Of a stretch of DNA of 64,000 nt, positions 1 to 17,100 are shown piece by piece. The DNA is from Thamnaconus septentrionalis (taxonomy: Eukaryota; Chordata; Actinopteri; Tetraodontiformes; Monacanthidae). The position numbers and the translations under genes were made by a program. A model generated the notes under the pieces. That model saw only the letters and a list, made by a program, of their open reading frames with translations. It searched no databases and had not been told where the DNA came from. How positions within the stretch are numbered: the stretch's first letter is position 1; every line of letters starts with the position of its first letter. Where the stretch lies: NCBI GenBank assembly GCA_009823395.1, contig CM020501.1:19212861-19276860 (forward strand), given 5' to 3'.

Positions 1-780
1 GGCCAAGTAGCCAGGGCACATGATCAATTGGAGGCATAGTGACAGGACCATCAACTGTCACAGCTGCTTTTCAGTAGTATTAGAAAACTAGTTGTGGTTA
101 TGTACAGAGTATAAGTATGGCCATGTTGTGCCACTACACTGGGGTTTTACGCATTTCGCATTACATAAACCTTTAGATCTGAAAGATGTTAGGATGTTAG
201 ACACTGAATGCTCCACCAAGTTGGCATGGGTCATCCTAATGTGTGAGACCCAAGGTCCCAGAGTCTCTTGTTCTAATTTGGGACTGTGCTGCCAATTAGA
301 TTTTGCCACCCTTGATCTTCGGCAGACTTGACGTCTGCCATTCATCATTTAAGCAGGGGTGAGAGTCTATAGTCAATGAATGGAACCAAATTAAGGAGTA
401 ATTTGCTCCGCGGGATGTTGGTCAGGTGATCTAACTTTGTGCCTTCATTCTCAACAGCCACAAAACTCCCCTTTGGTCTTCCAGTAGCCCGTATCCCCAC
501 ACAAACTCACAGAAAAATATTATTGAATATCGTAAGATACACAAGGCAGTCTGCATTGTGAAGCAGAAAGTAATCTGTTCCTTGCATCAGTTTCTAGTGT
601 AGCAGTGAAATCATACTGACGTTTGGAACACCAGTTGCTGACACCAGTTACATCCGTTATATTCTGTTTTAGTTATGGTTTGCGAATGCCAAACTATTTT
701 TCTATAATTTACCAATCTCACTACAGTCTAATTAATTGCTCCGCGCTCCCTTAATAGCGCTTCTCTCTTCCAGAGCTGAT
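1..780. other. Intergenic sequence left of pi4k2a
   Basis: I see no coding exon, RNA gene or clear mobile element here. The open frames are short, overlap on both strands and show no recognisable family motif. Base composition is moderately AT-rich until the promoter region begins. Confidence 0.5.
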
Positions 781-789
781 TGATTTGAT

Positions 790-6092
<5,303 letters not shown>

Positions 6093-7085
6093 GCAAGAAG
6101 AGCCCGGTGAGGAGGAGGAGGAGGACGAAGGGCGGGGAGCAGCAGGAGCGAGGAGGCGGGGCCAGAATCTCTCTGTCCAGGAAACAAAGAATAAATGGTC
6201 GCCTCCCCTCACCTGCGTTTGACTATTTTGGCTGCAGAAAGCAGGTAGATGATTTTGAGAGACGAGGCCAAAAGAGGAGGAGGTTCCTAACGCAGCTCCC
6301 CCCCCCGTCTACCTCCGTGCCTTTTTGCCATGGAATCGAACAATTAACTGCAAGATCGTGAAGATTCCGTGCCATACCCGCTTGAAAGAGAGAGGGAGAG
6401 AGAAATATTTCAGACCGATGTCCAACTTTTACTCTGGACCACTTCAGTGCTCATTGTTTGCTCACACAAGCACGCCGGTCAGAAGCTATTCACACCCTGT
6501 CGTCGGATGGAAGGTGTCGCATTCCAGAATTTATTATCATTTCTTTTTTCTTCTTTTTTGCTTATTGGCCTTTTGTTTTTGTTTTTTTTCACTTTTGCCT
6601 GACAGGCTCCCTCCCAGTGCCTCGGTGCCAGGCAGTGAGATCAGCCCGATTATCTTTGTTCAAATAAACAGAAGTGGTAAACATGGTTTTAAAAAAAAAA
6701 AATGTAGGAAGTGACTGGGCTCTTGCGCAAACTATGTGCAGTCATGTTTGGTTCGCCATGTTCATCCTCCTGCGCCGCAGTGAAATCACTGGTGAGCGGG
6801 ATGCAGGTTGACTCACAGTGTACGTGAGTGTGTGTGTGTGTGTGTGTGACTGAGTGTGAGAGAGAGGTTGGGACACCGATTTCATGTCCCAAACGCTCCT
6901 GCTCGTCTCGGCCAAGCTGACCTTTGTTTTCCGCTCCAACGGGTGACCCTCAATAAACTAAAGTAACTTCCTGCTGTACGGTACTGACAAGAAAAATGTA
7001 TTGAGAGAAAAACCAACAACCTGCACTGTATAATTTGTATGTAATATTTAATGATAGATTATAATAAAATATTCCATTAATACGA
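6093..7085 (+). other. pi4k2a: pi4k2a 3' UTR
   Basis: Non-coding sequence after the pi4k2a stop, containing GA-rich, T-rich and short GT tracts. There is a canonical AATAAA at 7063-7068, and another candidate (CAAATAAAC) occurs near 6660-6668. The true cleavage site is not determined. Confidence 0.6.
7063..7068 (+). terminator. pi4k2a: Candidate polyadenylation signal for pi4k2a
   Basis: AATAAA about 970 bp downstream of the stop codon. It is the last canonical signal before the SINE at 7227. Confidence 0.5.
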
Positions 7086-7226
7086 ATGGCTTGTTTGTGT
7101 ACGTGTTGTTTTGTGCGTGTGAATGTTACAGCTCTGCTGGTGACAACAACTTGACAGGAAAGTTGTCTGAAAATGGAACATATCGTCACCCTATCAAAAT
7201 AAGTCATTTTTTGACGAAAATGAGTT

Positions 7227-7575
7227 CATTCATTTCTATACCCGCTTATTCCTGTTCAGGGTCACGGGGGTCTGCTGGAGCCTATCCCAGCTGTCTTAGG
7301 GCGAAGGCAGGGTGACACCCTGGACAAGTCGCCAGTTCATCGCAGGGCCACATAGAGACAAACAACCATTCACACTCACATGCACACCTACGGACAATTT
7401 AGAATATTCAATTGACCTCACATGCATGTTTTTGGACTGTGGGAGGAAGCCGGAGAACCCACGCAGAACATGCAAACTCCACACAGAAAGGTCACAGGTC
7501 CGGGCCCCGGAATCGAACCCACGACCTTCTTGCTGTGAGGCGGCAGCGCTAACCACTGCGCCACTGTGTCGCCCC
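7227..7575 (-). mobile_element. tRNA-derived SINE, copy A
   Basis: Read on the minus strand, the element starts with a tRNA-like head. The A box TGGCGCAGTGG lies at 7553-7563 and the B box GGGTTCGATTCC at 7509-7520. A body common in fish genomes follows, then a tail ending in ATGAATGAA units. Perfect 12-bp target-site duplications CGAAAATGAGTT flank it at 7215-7226 and 7576-7587. The tail (AGCTGGGATAGGCTCCAGC, then AATAAGCGGG) resembles L2-clade LINE 3' ends, suggesting the mobilising partner. It matches copy B at 45604-45976 closely but lacks a segment of about 27 bp, apparently lost between short direct repeats. Confidence 0.9.
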
Positions 7576-8032
7576 CGAAAATGAGTTTTTGGCTTAAATC
7601 ATCTCTTGATAATGCTGGCCATCTCTTTTAGTGTTTTCCCAAAAACTTGAAAAAGTTTTTAAAGAAACTTTAAAAACTTTTAAAGTTTTTAAAGTGGGGG
7701 GAGGTTTTAAAGAAACCTCCCCCGGAATAGTAGTTGTTTACTGTCTCCTGCTAAAGTCTTGAGTGTTAACACCTTCCCGCTAAGAGTGATACTTAATGAA
7801 CCTTCCATGAGGTGGGGGGGAGGGGCAGAGACAGGCTTTTTGTTTGTTTGTTTGTTTGTTGTTTTAGCACAAACTTTCAAAAAAAAAAAAAAAAAAAAGT
7901 AGAGCAACCCAAATAAATAATTGATGAATTGATGTCATTTTTGGGGAGTTCAGTTCCAGGACAAGCACATTTTTGTCAGGCAACGCTAAATAATGTAGCA
8001 GCTTACACAATGTCGACTTGTTTTTTTTAGCG

Positions 8033-8038
8033 TTTATT
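8033..8038 (-). terminator. avpi1: Candidate polyadenylation signal for avpi1
   Basis: AATAAA on the minus strand about 150 bp beyond the avpi1 stop codon. Confidence 0.5.
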
Positions 8039-8187
8039 AATCGTTAAAAGTCGTAAAACCCCAAACAACTAATAAAAACAAAAGTTAAAAAATGTACAAG
8101 TACAGTAAATTTCTTTTCAGGTGTGGTCATTCTTTATCGCGACTTCATCTTGTACTGCATCTCACTGAAGGACCACTGGAGGCTCCT

Positions 8188-10056
8188 TCAGTGCAGGATG
8201 CGGTGGAGGTATCGCTCAGTCTGCCGGGCCATGTCCAGCCTCCATGAGCAGGCCTTGAAAGGATTCTGGATTCTGTCATCATCATCATCATTAGCCGCCA
8301 CAAACTCTGCTGGACCTTGATCCACGTCTGCCTCGCCGTCAACGTCGTCAACGGTGTAGCTGGACAGTGGCTCCGGAATTCTGAAAGCGAGAGAGGGGAT
8401 GTAGTTGAAAACAACGTCCTAAAGATAATCAAATCAACGATAGTCATTGCCAGCGAGGCTGCTGACACTGCGGCCAGGCAGCTGGATATCTGAGATTTCA
8501 TTTCTGAAACGAGGCTGAAGAAGAAACGCTTTTCAAACTGTTTTCTGCGGGCTCTTGCACAGGTGGATAATGATGAAATAAATCCATCATATGAGGGAAT
8601 CGCCTGGCGCTTCACTGACAGACTTGGTTGACTCCAAAGGAGGAAGTGAGGCAAAGTTGGCAGCTGAACGCAAAGGCCACAGGGCCAGGAAGTGGTGGGA
8701 GGGCATGTGAGGGGAGATAAACCACAAGGACTGTTTTTGAGAAATACTGTCAAATGTTGTTTTTGTCAACAAAATCAACACATTTTTAATGAAAAGATAA
8801 AGTGTTTAGCTTACAAGCCTGATTAGTGCACAATGCAAAAAGTAACTTTGGTACAGTAGTATGACAAAGCAAGGTTGTTTTCTGTGTTTTTCATATTATT
8901 TTATTTTTTTGCACCGTCCTCAACACAGAGAACTCTTTCCAAGCAAGTTTCCCAGGCCGCAGAGTTCTAATTTCATATCAGTCTGGAATGCCAAAGGCAG
9001 AGCATGAAGTTTTGTTTTAACGTGTGCGTGGAAGTATGCAAGAGGGAGGAGGAGGAAGAGCAGGAGGACACAGTCTGGTGAGGTCACGCTGAGACTGTTA
9101 AGCACATGACAATTCAGTCCATTTGCTCAGACCGAGCCACGGTCAGGACTCTGGAGAGTGAGAAGTTCTCAGTAAAGGTCACATGCTACACTGTTTCTCT
9201 ACTATAATTATTATTATTTTTTTTTTATCTCAGGCTCCAGCAGTACTGTCATTTGTAGAAGGAGAAGAAAAAAACACTGTAAAAAAATAATCTAACCTCT
9301 TTAAATCCCCAGAAAAAGCATATTTAGCCCTCTATTTACAGCCTCCTGCTAAAACCGACGCTTGGCTGAATCACCCATGTTTGGAAGGAGAGAACTACAA
9401 GGCAGTCCCCGAAAGTGGAAAAAACGTTTGCCCGAGGGCGTCGTCACCAACCTGGTAGAGGCATTAGTGAGGTATAAGAGCCCTTTGTGACATCACAAAG
9501 CACAGATTTTCACAACCTTCTGTCTCGGCACAAAGGAAGTTCCCTAAAACCCATATTACTGTTCGGAAAACACATTTGAGCGGCTTCAAATTTGAACTTA
9601 TATAAGCAAAGAAAAATAAAAATAATTTTCTTTTTCTTTGCTTTACGTAACTTTCCACCTCCTCCCTTGTCAGACCAACCTGAGGTATCCTGATGCTTTC
9701 AGCCTCTTGTGCTCCTTTGGGCCCTCCACCCTGAAACCAGCCTTGTTTCTGGCTCGGACCCGGAGGCCGACAAGGGCCTGAGCCAGACCGGCATCGTCCC
9801 TCCTCTCCTCCACTTCTCTGTCCTCTTCCTCTTCTTCCACTTCTTTCTCCGCATCCTCCTCCGTCCCTCGCCACACGAGCCTCGCCCGGTGCTCAGCGTC
9901 TCTGTCCCCGGCGCCTCTGAACAGCCGGTGCAGCTGCTGGACGTTCACCCCGGAGAAGATGTTGGGGCATCCCGATTTCCTGCTGCGGCGCCCGGACGTC
10001 TTCCACTGGAGGTGCAGAGCGCTGTCACAGGCGGTCGATCCCGGAGCCTCGGACAT
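8188..10056 (-). CDS. avpi1: Arginine vasopressin-induced protein 1
   Basis: AVPI1 is a small vasopressin-inducible protein linked in mammals to MAPK/ERK signalling; its biochemical role is poorly defined. There are two coding exons: 10056-9680 (start ATG, MSEAPGSTAC) and 8380-8188, joined at CTCAG|GTTGGT and CTTTCAG|AATTCC. Phases close to give 189 aa against 147 in human. The family signature NIFSGVNVQQLHRLFRGAGD aligns with human NIFQDAELLQIQALFQRSGD. The C-terminus RYLHRILH matches human SYLHQIRH. The extra length is an acidic E/D-rich insert after the core and a DDDDD run in exon 2. An in-frame upstream non-ATG extension exists, but the ATG at 10056 is the simplest start. The human neighbour of PI4K2A is also AVPI1 on the opposite strand. 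The 1.3-kb intron holds one copy of the palindrome-bearing repeat. Confidence 0.88.
9300..9510. repeat. Palindrome-bearing dispersed repeat, copy 1
   Basis: Located in the avpi1 intron. It contains TTAGCCCTCTATTTACAGCC near 9329-9348 and the near-palindrome CCCTTTGTGACATCACAAAG at 9481-9500. Both words recur together elsewhere in the window (26.3, 51.6 and 54.5 kb). The family name is not known to me, and its ends are not defined. Confidence 0.6.
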
Positions 10057-10321
10057 CTTACAGGCTGAAGAGCTTCCAGGGGGTCGGTGAGAAGAGAGTG
10101 GGACCAAATTCACAGGAGGAATGTGATATACGCTGTGTGAGAAGGGAAGAGAAGGAAGGAACGGAAATTGACTGGATTACAGAGACAGACACAAGACTTA
10201 GAAGGCAACTTTCCATTGGAGCAACAAGGAAACCACATAATAAACCAAAACGTTTTCTGTTGTTTTTGATTATTAATACCAAAAGTGAGGAGTCACATAG
10301 CAAGGGTCACTCAGAATCTAC

Positions 10322-10390
<69 letters not shown>

Positions 10391-11177
10391 GACCACAATG
10401 CCAACCATAGAACTCCCACCCAAACATGTATAGTAATACGTGGAACAGGGACATTTCTTACCTGAGACAAACGCCGCAGACAGACGCACAACCTGAATAA
10501 GTGACTGGCATTGCAGACCAGACAGCAACCTCTAGACCAGCTAATTCCGAGCCGACCCACTTCCGTCACAGCACGTAGTGTGTGACGTCAAAGGCAATGG
10601 TAGCATTTAAAAGCTTTATTCACTTTTAGTTGCTAAACACAATTCATTGGTCTACCGTTTTTGGCTATTTAGACAGACAGACAGAGTTAGTCAAAGATAA
10701 CTAGCTCAGCCTGTTTCGAAAAACTCGCAGTGGTTGTGTAGGAGAGGACATTCTCAGACATCATGCCAGAGACAACATCACCTTTGCCAGGCTCCTCACC
10801 ACAACATACGCGAAACCTGAACCGAGTCCAACGTAATCATCATCATGAGCAAATAAGATTATATCGTCCTGGCTTTTTTTGGGCTGCTGTGTCACACAGC
10901 AAATAAAAAAGAGCGAATCAGTCAATTCTGCACATATAAAACAAAACCTTACCTGTGACAGAAAACGTGCAGATTTTTCCTGACTCTACCCGACTTTCGT
11001 CTCTTTTTTCCTGACGCACCTGAAGGCACCTTCCCTAATAAGCCCTCCAATTAGCAGGTGCACTACTGCTCTTCGTTAAAAGCACGTCAAAGTCTTCCAG
11101 ACTCTTACACTCAACTACCTTTATCCAGGAGGTGATTACGGCCTCCCTCCCTCCTTCCCCCACCTCCATAAACAAAC
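10057..11177. other. Divergent intergenic region between avpi1 and cox8
   Basis: This 1.1-kb space separates two head-to-head genes and should hold both promoters. It contains the long TG microsatellite. No exon or MARVELD1-like reading frame is visible. Confidence 0.6.
10324..10388. repeat. (TG)32 microsatellite
   Basis: An uninterrupted TG run between avpi1 and cox8. Confidence 0.95.
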
Positions 11178-11500
11178 ATGTGCAGACTTCTGGCCGGAAT
11201 AATGAGGACTCGGCGGGTTTTGGCTCCCAGGATGGCCACTATGAACCAACCCAGGGCAACCTTAATTTACGGAAAGCCTCCAAAAGATCCTATTGGGGCT
11301 GCGGTAAGCTGTTTTATAGTTTATATACCTCCTCCCCTAGGGTTTATGCCAGACGTTATTTATTTTTTCAGTTTCTATCAAAACAAAACATGTTTTTGTT
11401 TCAGGAAACCGCCTTTGTGCTGACTGTGATGACAGTGACTCTCCTCGGTCCTTCTGGTTACATACTCTCCCAATTGGACGATTACAAAGCACAAGACTGA
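11178..11500 (+). CDS. cox8: Cytochrome c oxidase subunit 8 precursor
   Basis: COX8 is a tiny nuclear-encoded, single-helix subunit of mitochondrial complex IV. Exons 11178-11303 and 11405-11500 flank a 101-bp GT-AG intron and give 73 aa. Residues 1 to about 30 are rich in Arg, Met and Ala without acids, as in a mitochondrial presequence. The mature part has YGKPPKDPIGAAETA, then one hydrophobic helix (FVLTVMTVTLLGPSGYIL) and the tail SQLDDYKAQD. This matches the COX8 pattern of KP motif, helix with L(G/P)P(S/A)G(W/Y)IL, then (S/A)(H/Q)L(D/E)xYK. AATAAA follows 66 nt after the stop. I cannot tell COX8A from COX8B types, so the symbol is the family name. The first ATG is used; internal ATGs at codons 9, 19 and 22 would shorten the presequence. 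Confidence 0.85.
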
Positions 11501-11565
11501 TGCCACGGATCGTGCGCCACAACACCCATTGTTTGATGTTAACCTTCTTTTTCTTTGTTGATGCC

Positions 11566-11571
11566 AATAAA
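11566..11571 (+). terminator. cox8: Polyadenylation signal for cox8
   Basis: Canonical AATAAA 66 nt beyond the stop codon, giving the short 3' UTR expected of a small housekeeping gene. Confidence 0.75.
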
Positions 11572-12232
11572 ACATTTCAAAGCCACAAGGAATCAGGTCT
11601 TGAATTCCAGTGTAGTTTTGCTTTTCTGTCACCAGAGGGCAGTAGTCAGCAGCGTTTCCTTCTCGGGTTGAACGCCAACAGCAACGGTTAGCGACTGAAG
11701 GTCCTCGAGTTTAGTGTATTGAGCTACAATTTTATCCTGATGAGAAAAGTCCAGTTTAATGCCATGTTGGCAATCTTTGGGGGGGAAATGGATCGTAGTA
11801 TCACATAAGCTTATAACCCATTTAGTTACCGATGAAAAATTAATATTGTATTGTGCTAATATTAATACCAAGTGAAATGCTGTAATATCTTTTAATTCAT
11901 TTTAATGAATGATCTTTCATTAATTTTAATGAATTATTTTTATAGTTAAAACCCCACTCTCCTTTTATTTGTGGCCAATTTACACAATTTTTAATTGTAA
12001 TTTCGTTACACTGCACTGAAAGAAATTTCTGATTTATAAATGTATAATTGCACAATAAATACAGTCAGAAAAACAGATGTTACCAGAACAAAGTACATGA
12101 AATTCTAGATTGGATGGCTTTTTTTTTATTTTTTAAACCTGGTACAGTCACGTTGGAAGTTGATATATTTACAAATCATGCTTTGGGAAAATTGACTTCG
12201 CAACTCAGTAGAAGAAGAAGAAGAAGAAGAAA

Positions 12233-12234
<2 letters not shown>

Positions 12235-12275
<41 letters not shown>
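12235..12275. repeat. (GT)20 microsatellite
   Basis: GT run preceded by a GAA trinucleotide tract (about 12211-12233). Confidence 0.9.
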
Positions 12276-12281
<6 letters not shown>

Positions 12282-12760
12282 TAACCTAACACCACACAAA
12301 CATCTCCCACCGCTCTGCAGCTGTGTTTTACTTGTAAAAGTGTCAAAGGCACTGACAGAAAAGTCACTGCTGCAAACAAACTTTGCCTGTAAACTTTTTA
12401 TTATTTAAATTCTTCTTGATTTGCATGGAACAGAAAAAGAAAATAAAAATCTTGTTTTGTTTTTTGTATGTGTACGTCCATGGCATGTCATGACAAGATT
12501 TGTTCCCAGATCCCTCTGCCACAAAAACTTAACATTAATGGACCCCCAACTAACTGTACAATCTGTTAGTATATAAAACTGTGAAGCTGTGCAGCACTCC
12601 AATGGCATATTCATATAGCCCATAATATAATTCCCTGAAAAGTTAACAATTTGAGATTTTAGACAATTCCAGATTTGTAAGTATCTCAAAAAATATTGTT
12701 TCCCTTTAAGTTTAAATTGACACCTTAATTCTTCATTAGACATAAATTGTCCATTCTAAA

Positions 12761-12761
<1 letters not shown>

Positions 12762-12852
<91 letters not shown>
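12762..12852. repeat. (CA)45 microsatellite
   Basis: The longest uninterrupted dinucleotide run in the window, between cox8 and zfyve27. Confidence 0.95.
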
Positions 12853-12853
<1 letters not shown>

Positions 12854-13009
12854 AGTGCCTTTTTTTGCTCTGTGCTCGATTGTTTTTGTCGCAAACAAAC
12901 TTGGCTAGGCCTCCTACTCTGCGATCGACTTGTGTAGCCTGGGCGAAAGCAGGAAGCGTACGTTATCTGAGCTAACAAAGCTTCACGGGGCTAGCAGACG
13001 CCCACCGTC

Positions 13010-13420
13010 CAAACAACAAGCTTTCCCCCGAGCTGACTGCTCGACAGTTTCATGAAACGCGTCACTGCGCTGGATTAAGGCCGCTGCTGGAGGGCAGCCC
13101 GCCGTCATGTCGACCGAGCCGGTTGGACACGGAGGCTCCTTCTTCCTCCGGGCTGATGATGTCGGCGGGGCTCGCTAGTTACGCCTGAGCTCTTCTCAGC
13201 GCCGCCGCCGCCGCTGCTGATTCACCATAAGTTGCCTATTGTTGGAGGCTCAGTGCGGGGTAACTGATGTCGTCTACTCCTAACAGATAACACGAGAGGG
13301 GCGAAATTGAACGTGACGGCGTGTGTTAATGTTGCCCAGCCGACCTGAGTTAACTTTTGCTGTTCGGTAACACCTGACAGGCCGTTAAGCCGCTCGCCGT
13401 CGCGATGAGTGGTTGTAATT
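13010..13420 (+). promoter_or_regulatory. zfyve27: CpG-rich promoter region of zfyve27
   Basis: A CpG-dense, GC-rich block with a GCC trinucleotide run near 13200-13213, about 1 kb before the first coding exon. In mammals ZFYVE27 has a non-coding first exon, and this block is the natural candidate for it. I could not fix a unique donor site, so the exon itself is not called. Confidence 0.5.
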
Positions 13421-14173
13421 CATCAGTGAGGTTTTCGTTGATTAGAGATGGCGTGTATGGATGCATTTCCTGTTTCGTTTTCTGGTAAGGATTTCAAAAG
13501 TGCTGGGATCGTGTACCTCGGTAGAGTATATATATATATATATATATTGATCAGGTCGACTGAAGATCGTTGATGTTGTGTGCTTCCTTCAGAGATAAAG
13601 CTTGACTTCACAGAAGGACTTGAATGATTGTCCTGTGAGGAGGAAGAGGGTTGTGTTTCTGTGGAGGTTCTCTGTCATGCAGCTCATGTCAGTCTCCTAA
13701 GTTGTATGACTTCAACCTCCCTGAATGACAGTTTGCCTGCAATAATATTTGCCACGATACCATTTGAATCAAACTAGTGATACGCACTCATCCCTGCATC
13801 TGCCTATTATTCCAGCAGCCAAATTGTGAATCATGTTGACCAGGGTTGATTGACAGATTTTTCTATTTTTAACATTTGCCACTTATAATTTGAACAGCAA
13901 AGCAAATAGTTGTAGAAAGCTTCAGTCTTATGTTACTGATGAATCGATTTGCTTGATTTAGTGGGTATCAGCTGAATGACCTCATTGGTAGCTCACTTTT
14001 TCCTCAGCTAATGGCTAATACCTGCTGCTGCCCGCCACCTATCAAATGACAAGTGTCAGGGGTTGCTTGACTGGGGAACATTTCAGACAAGATCCTTGAG
14101 ATCAGTGCCGTCCGGAGCAGGATCCTAAATGCGGATGGCCAATTTTTTTTCTACTGTCTTCCCAGGAGCAACG

Positions 14174-17100
14174 ATGCACGTAGTGTCCCAGGACGCCTCC
14201 TCGCAGGGGGCAGGGGAAGGACCAGACCTGGTGCATGCGGCCTCTAAAGAGACGCTAGGCTCTCCGGACGCCTCCGAGCTGGGGAGCCCGCAGTGCACGA
14301 AGCACTTTGACCTCTACAACATGGTTGTGTCCTACAAGAGGATGGTTCTGTTTCTAGAGCCCGTCACAGATGCAGTGGAGCTGGTCCGCTTCCTGCTGGG
14401 GTGTGTATATCTGATTGTGCCCTCTATTTTGTTTTTGTTTATCACGCTGTGTATATAAATCAACAACTAAAAACTCCACGCCCCTCTCTCAGTTGGAAGA
14501 TGCCTGTGTGCTCGCTGCTTGTCTGTGTACTCCTCAACATTTTCTTCTGCACTATAAATGAGGGTAAGGAGAAGCACCGATCGACAGTATTGACGCTGGT
14601 TGTCATTTCAATGTAAGTTTTTCAGTGCCCAGAAGTGTCAGCTGATGTTTGATGGACTTGTCTCTGTCTGCTGATATTACTGAAACAAAGCCACCTTGTT
14701 AGATTTGACAAGACAAAAATCACAGATGCAGTTCGGCCGCTTTAGGACGAGCCTTAATGCTGCTTCTGCTTGCGCTTTTCACTCGCACAACCTGTTCACA
14801 GCACTGTTGTGTCTGCTGTCTTGGCCTGCAGTGGGCTGGTTCACAGTGGCTGTGGTGGCGCTGTGTGTGCCTGCTGCCCTGGGTTACCTGCAGGACAGGT
14901 GTCAGGGCAGAGCGTCCGAAGCTGAGCTCCGGAGGAGGCAACACCACGCCGTGTACCGCAAAGACCTGCACACAGTCCACCTCACCAGACAGGAGGCCAT
15001 GCAGGAAGTCAAATACTTGTAAGTTGCCAGAGGGTCTGTGTGCTCAAGACACTCTTTTTTTTCTTTGCAATGCAGTGAGTTAAACCTTTATGCAAAAAAG
15101 AAAAACAAATATAGACGCACAAATGGATTGGGAAAGTAGAGAAGGGCGTGGCTACAAAAGTTACTTAAATAAAAATTTATCAAAGAAAATTAATGTCATG
15201 GGATAAGAAAATAAAAAACACAGTAAAAACTAAATTACATATAATTAAAAAAAAACTGGACCTTTTGTTCTTTGTTGTTTATTCTTGTGCTTTAATGCAG
15301 CGGTCTCCAACCCCTGGGCCGTGGACCACTACTGGTCCGTGGGTCATTTGGTACCGGGCCGCACAGGAAGAATAATTAACTTCCGTTAAATTAAGTGTGC
15401 TTTATTTATTATCTGAGTCTGAACAATTTTATTTTGAAAAATGATCAGATTCTCTCCGTTACATCCATCTATGATACGTCACCGCCAGATTATTAAATTA
15501 AAGACCAGCAGCCTTTGGAGTATTGAGGAAGAAAAAAAACGCATGTTACTCATGTTATGTTGTTGTCTCCATGTTAAGAGGACGCTGCTAATAAAGTTCC
15601 AAACGTGTACACTGTGGATTCAGGTTTATCATCATATTTAGAAAACACCACAGTTTTCATGCCGGTCCATGAAAAACCGGGTTGCTGTGCAAACAAGGTT
15701 GGGCACTACTGCTCTAATGTGTTGCCTTTTGTCTCTTCAGGTTCAAATGCATGGATGACTTGCTCTCCTCTGCCTGCCAGTCAGCTGAGGCCATTTACAG
15801 GGTCCTGTACTGGGACAATCACACCAAGTCATCAAGGTCTGTGGCTGCACGCGTGCACTCATATGGCATGCTTGGTGAACAGATTAAAATGGATAAAGCA
15901 TGGGCTCTTCTTACACAGTAACATTGTTGGAAAGCGTGAATAATCAGTCGCTGACATGCTGTTCCGCCTCGCTGTCTCCGTCCAGGTTCTACGGCGGGGC
16001 GCTAATACTGCTGTGTCTTCTCTACGTCGTCCCTGTGGGCTGGGTGCTCGCCGGGCTCAACAGCGCCATCTTCTTTTGGAACAGAGACTTTACCAGAGGT
16101 TAGTTTTGTTCAGATTGGAATGATGACGGGGACGTGAGAGGTTCACTAAAGCTGGTGTGTTCTCCCCCCCCAGCTTTGTTGGACCTCCGGAAGCTGTTCC
16201 ACACGGCTCCGGCCCAGGTCGTAGCCGGGGCGTTCTGTGAAGAACCAGCACAGAGCCACCTGCTGGACCGGACCCCCACGCCCACCAGCCTGGAGGTGAG
16301 AGGAGGGGAGCTGGAAGGACTTGCTGAGAGCTCCAGTGGTTGTGATTTACATTAAAAGCTGCTGCAGCGTTTAAGCCTCTTAGCCACATTATCTCATGCT
16401 CTTAATGTGTTTATCCAGCGGCCGCCACGTAAATCCACACACGCATCTGATCCCAACATCCATCAGGACTGTTTTTATTTTTCCTCTGTTCTAGTTTTAT
16501 TCACCAGGCCACGGCATTTAAGCTCTCGCTCTATACTGCTGTTCAGATTTATTTTTTTTATTTTTAGTTCACTGCCTCTTCCGATCAGCACTGGCTTCCA
16601 TCTTCCTGTTGAGACCAGTGTTAGAGCACATCATTTCCCTTTGTGACATCACAAAGGTCTGATTTCCAGAACTGACAGTTTCAGCTCTTTTGCCTTTTCT
16701 GAAAAGTGGAGAAAGCAGAAGCAGTAGAAGAAGAAGTGAAGGATGAGCTTTTCCCTCTCCTGCTGAGTTCACTGACAACCTGGAGACACAGATTATATAA
16801 TACGAGGCCTTTAACGATGCTTATTCTGTTCTTAAGGATGTTCTCTAATTCTAGATCAGGAGAAATCTCTGTCATGCAGCACTGCAGTGCTTTAGGAGTT
16901 ATGATCTTCATTAAAAAGTCCAACTATTCTAATGATCAGTTTCTCATTTTTATATATTCCAGCTATTTAAGTGATAATGTCAGAGAATTTACCTCATGAA
17001 CAGGCTGTTTTCATGAGCCTTTCCTTCCGCAGTTACTTGATGAGATGAATGTTTCATGAATTATCACAACACCTGGCAGACTGAGTAATAGAACCAACAA

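Larger units (their letters stand above)
11600..13010. other. Intergenic region between cox8 and zfyve27
   Basis: AT-rich spacer with a TG tract and a long AC tract. No exon, RNA gene or intact mobile element recognised. Confidence 0.5.

Noticed and set aside
7509..7563. tRNA-like A and B boxes on the minus strand, possible tRNA gene
   Set aside because: The boxes belong to a SINE head: the body and tail follow, target duplications flank the element and a near-identical copy exists at 45604-45976. No complete tRNA cloverleaf was traced.
9464..9874. 136-codon minus-strand frame overlapping avpi1
   Set aside because: Shifted frame over the avpi1 exon; the avpi1 frame has the family signature and spliced C-terminus.
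14129..14173. In-frame upstream start for zfyve27 at 14129
   Set aside because: It lies in the intron before the acceptor at 14164-14165; the ATG at 14174 is the first in the exon.
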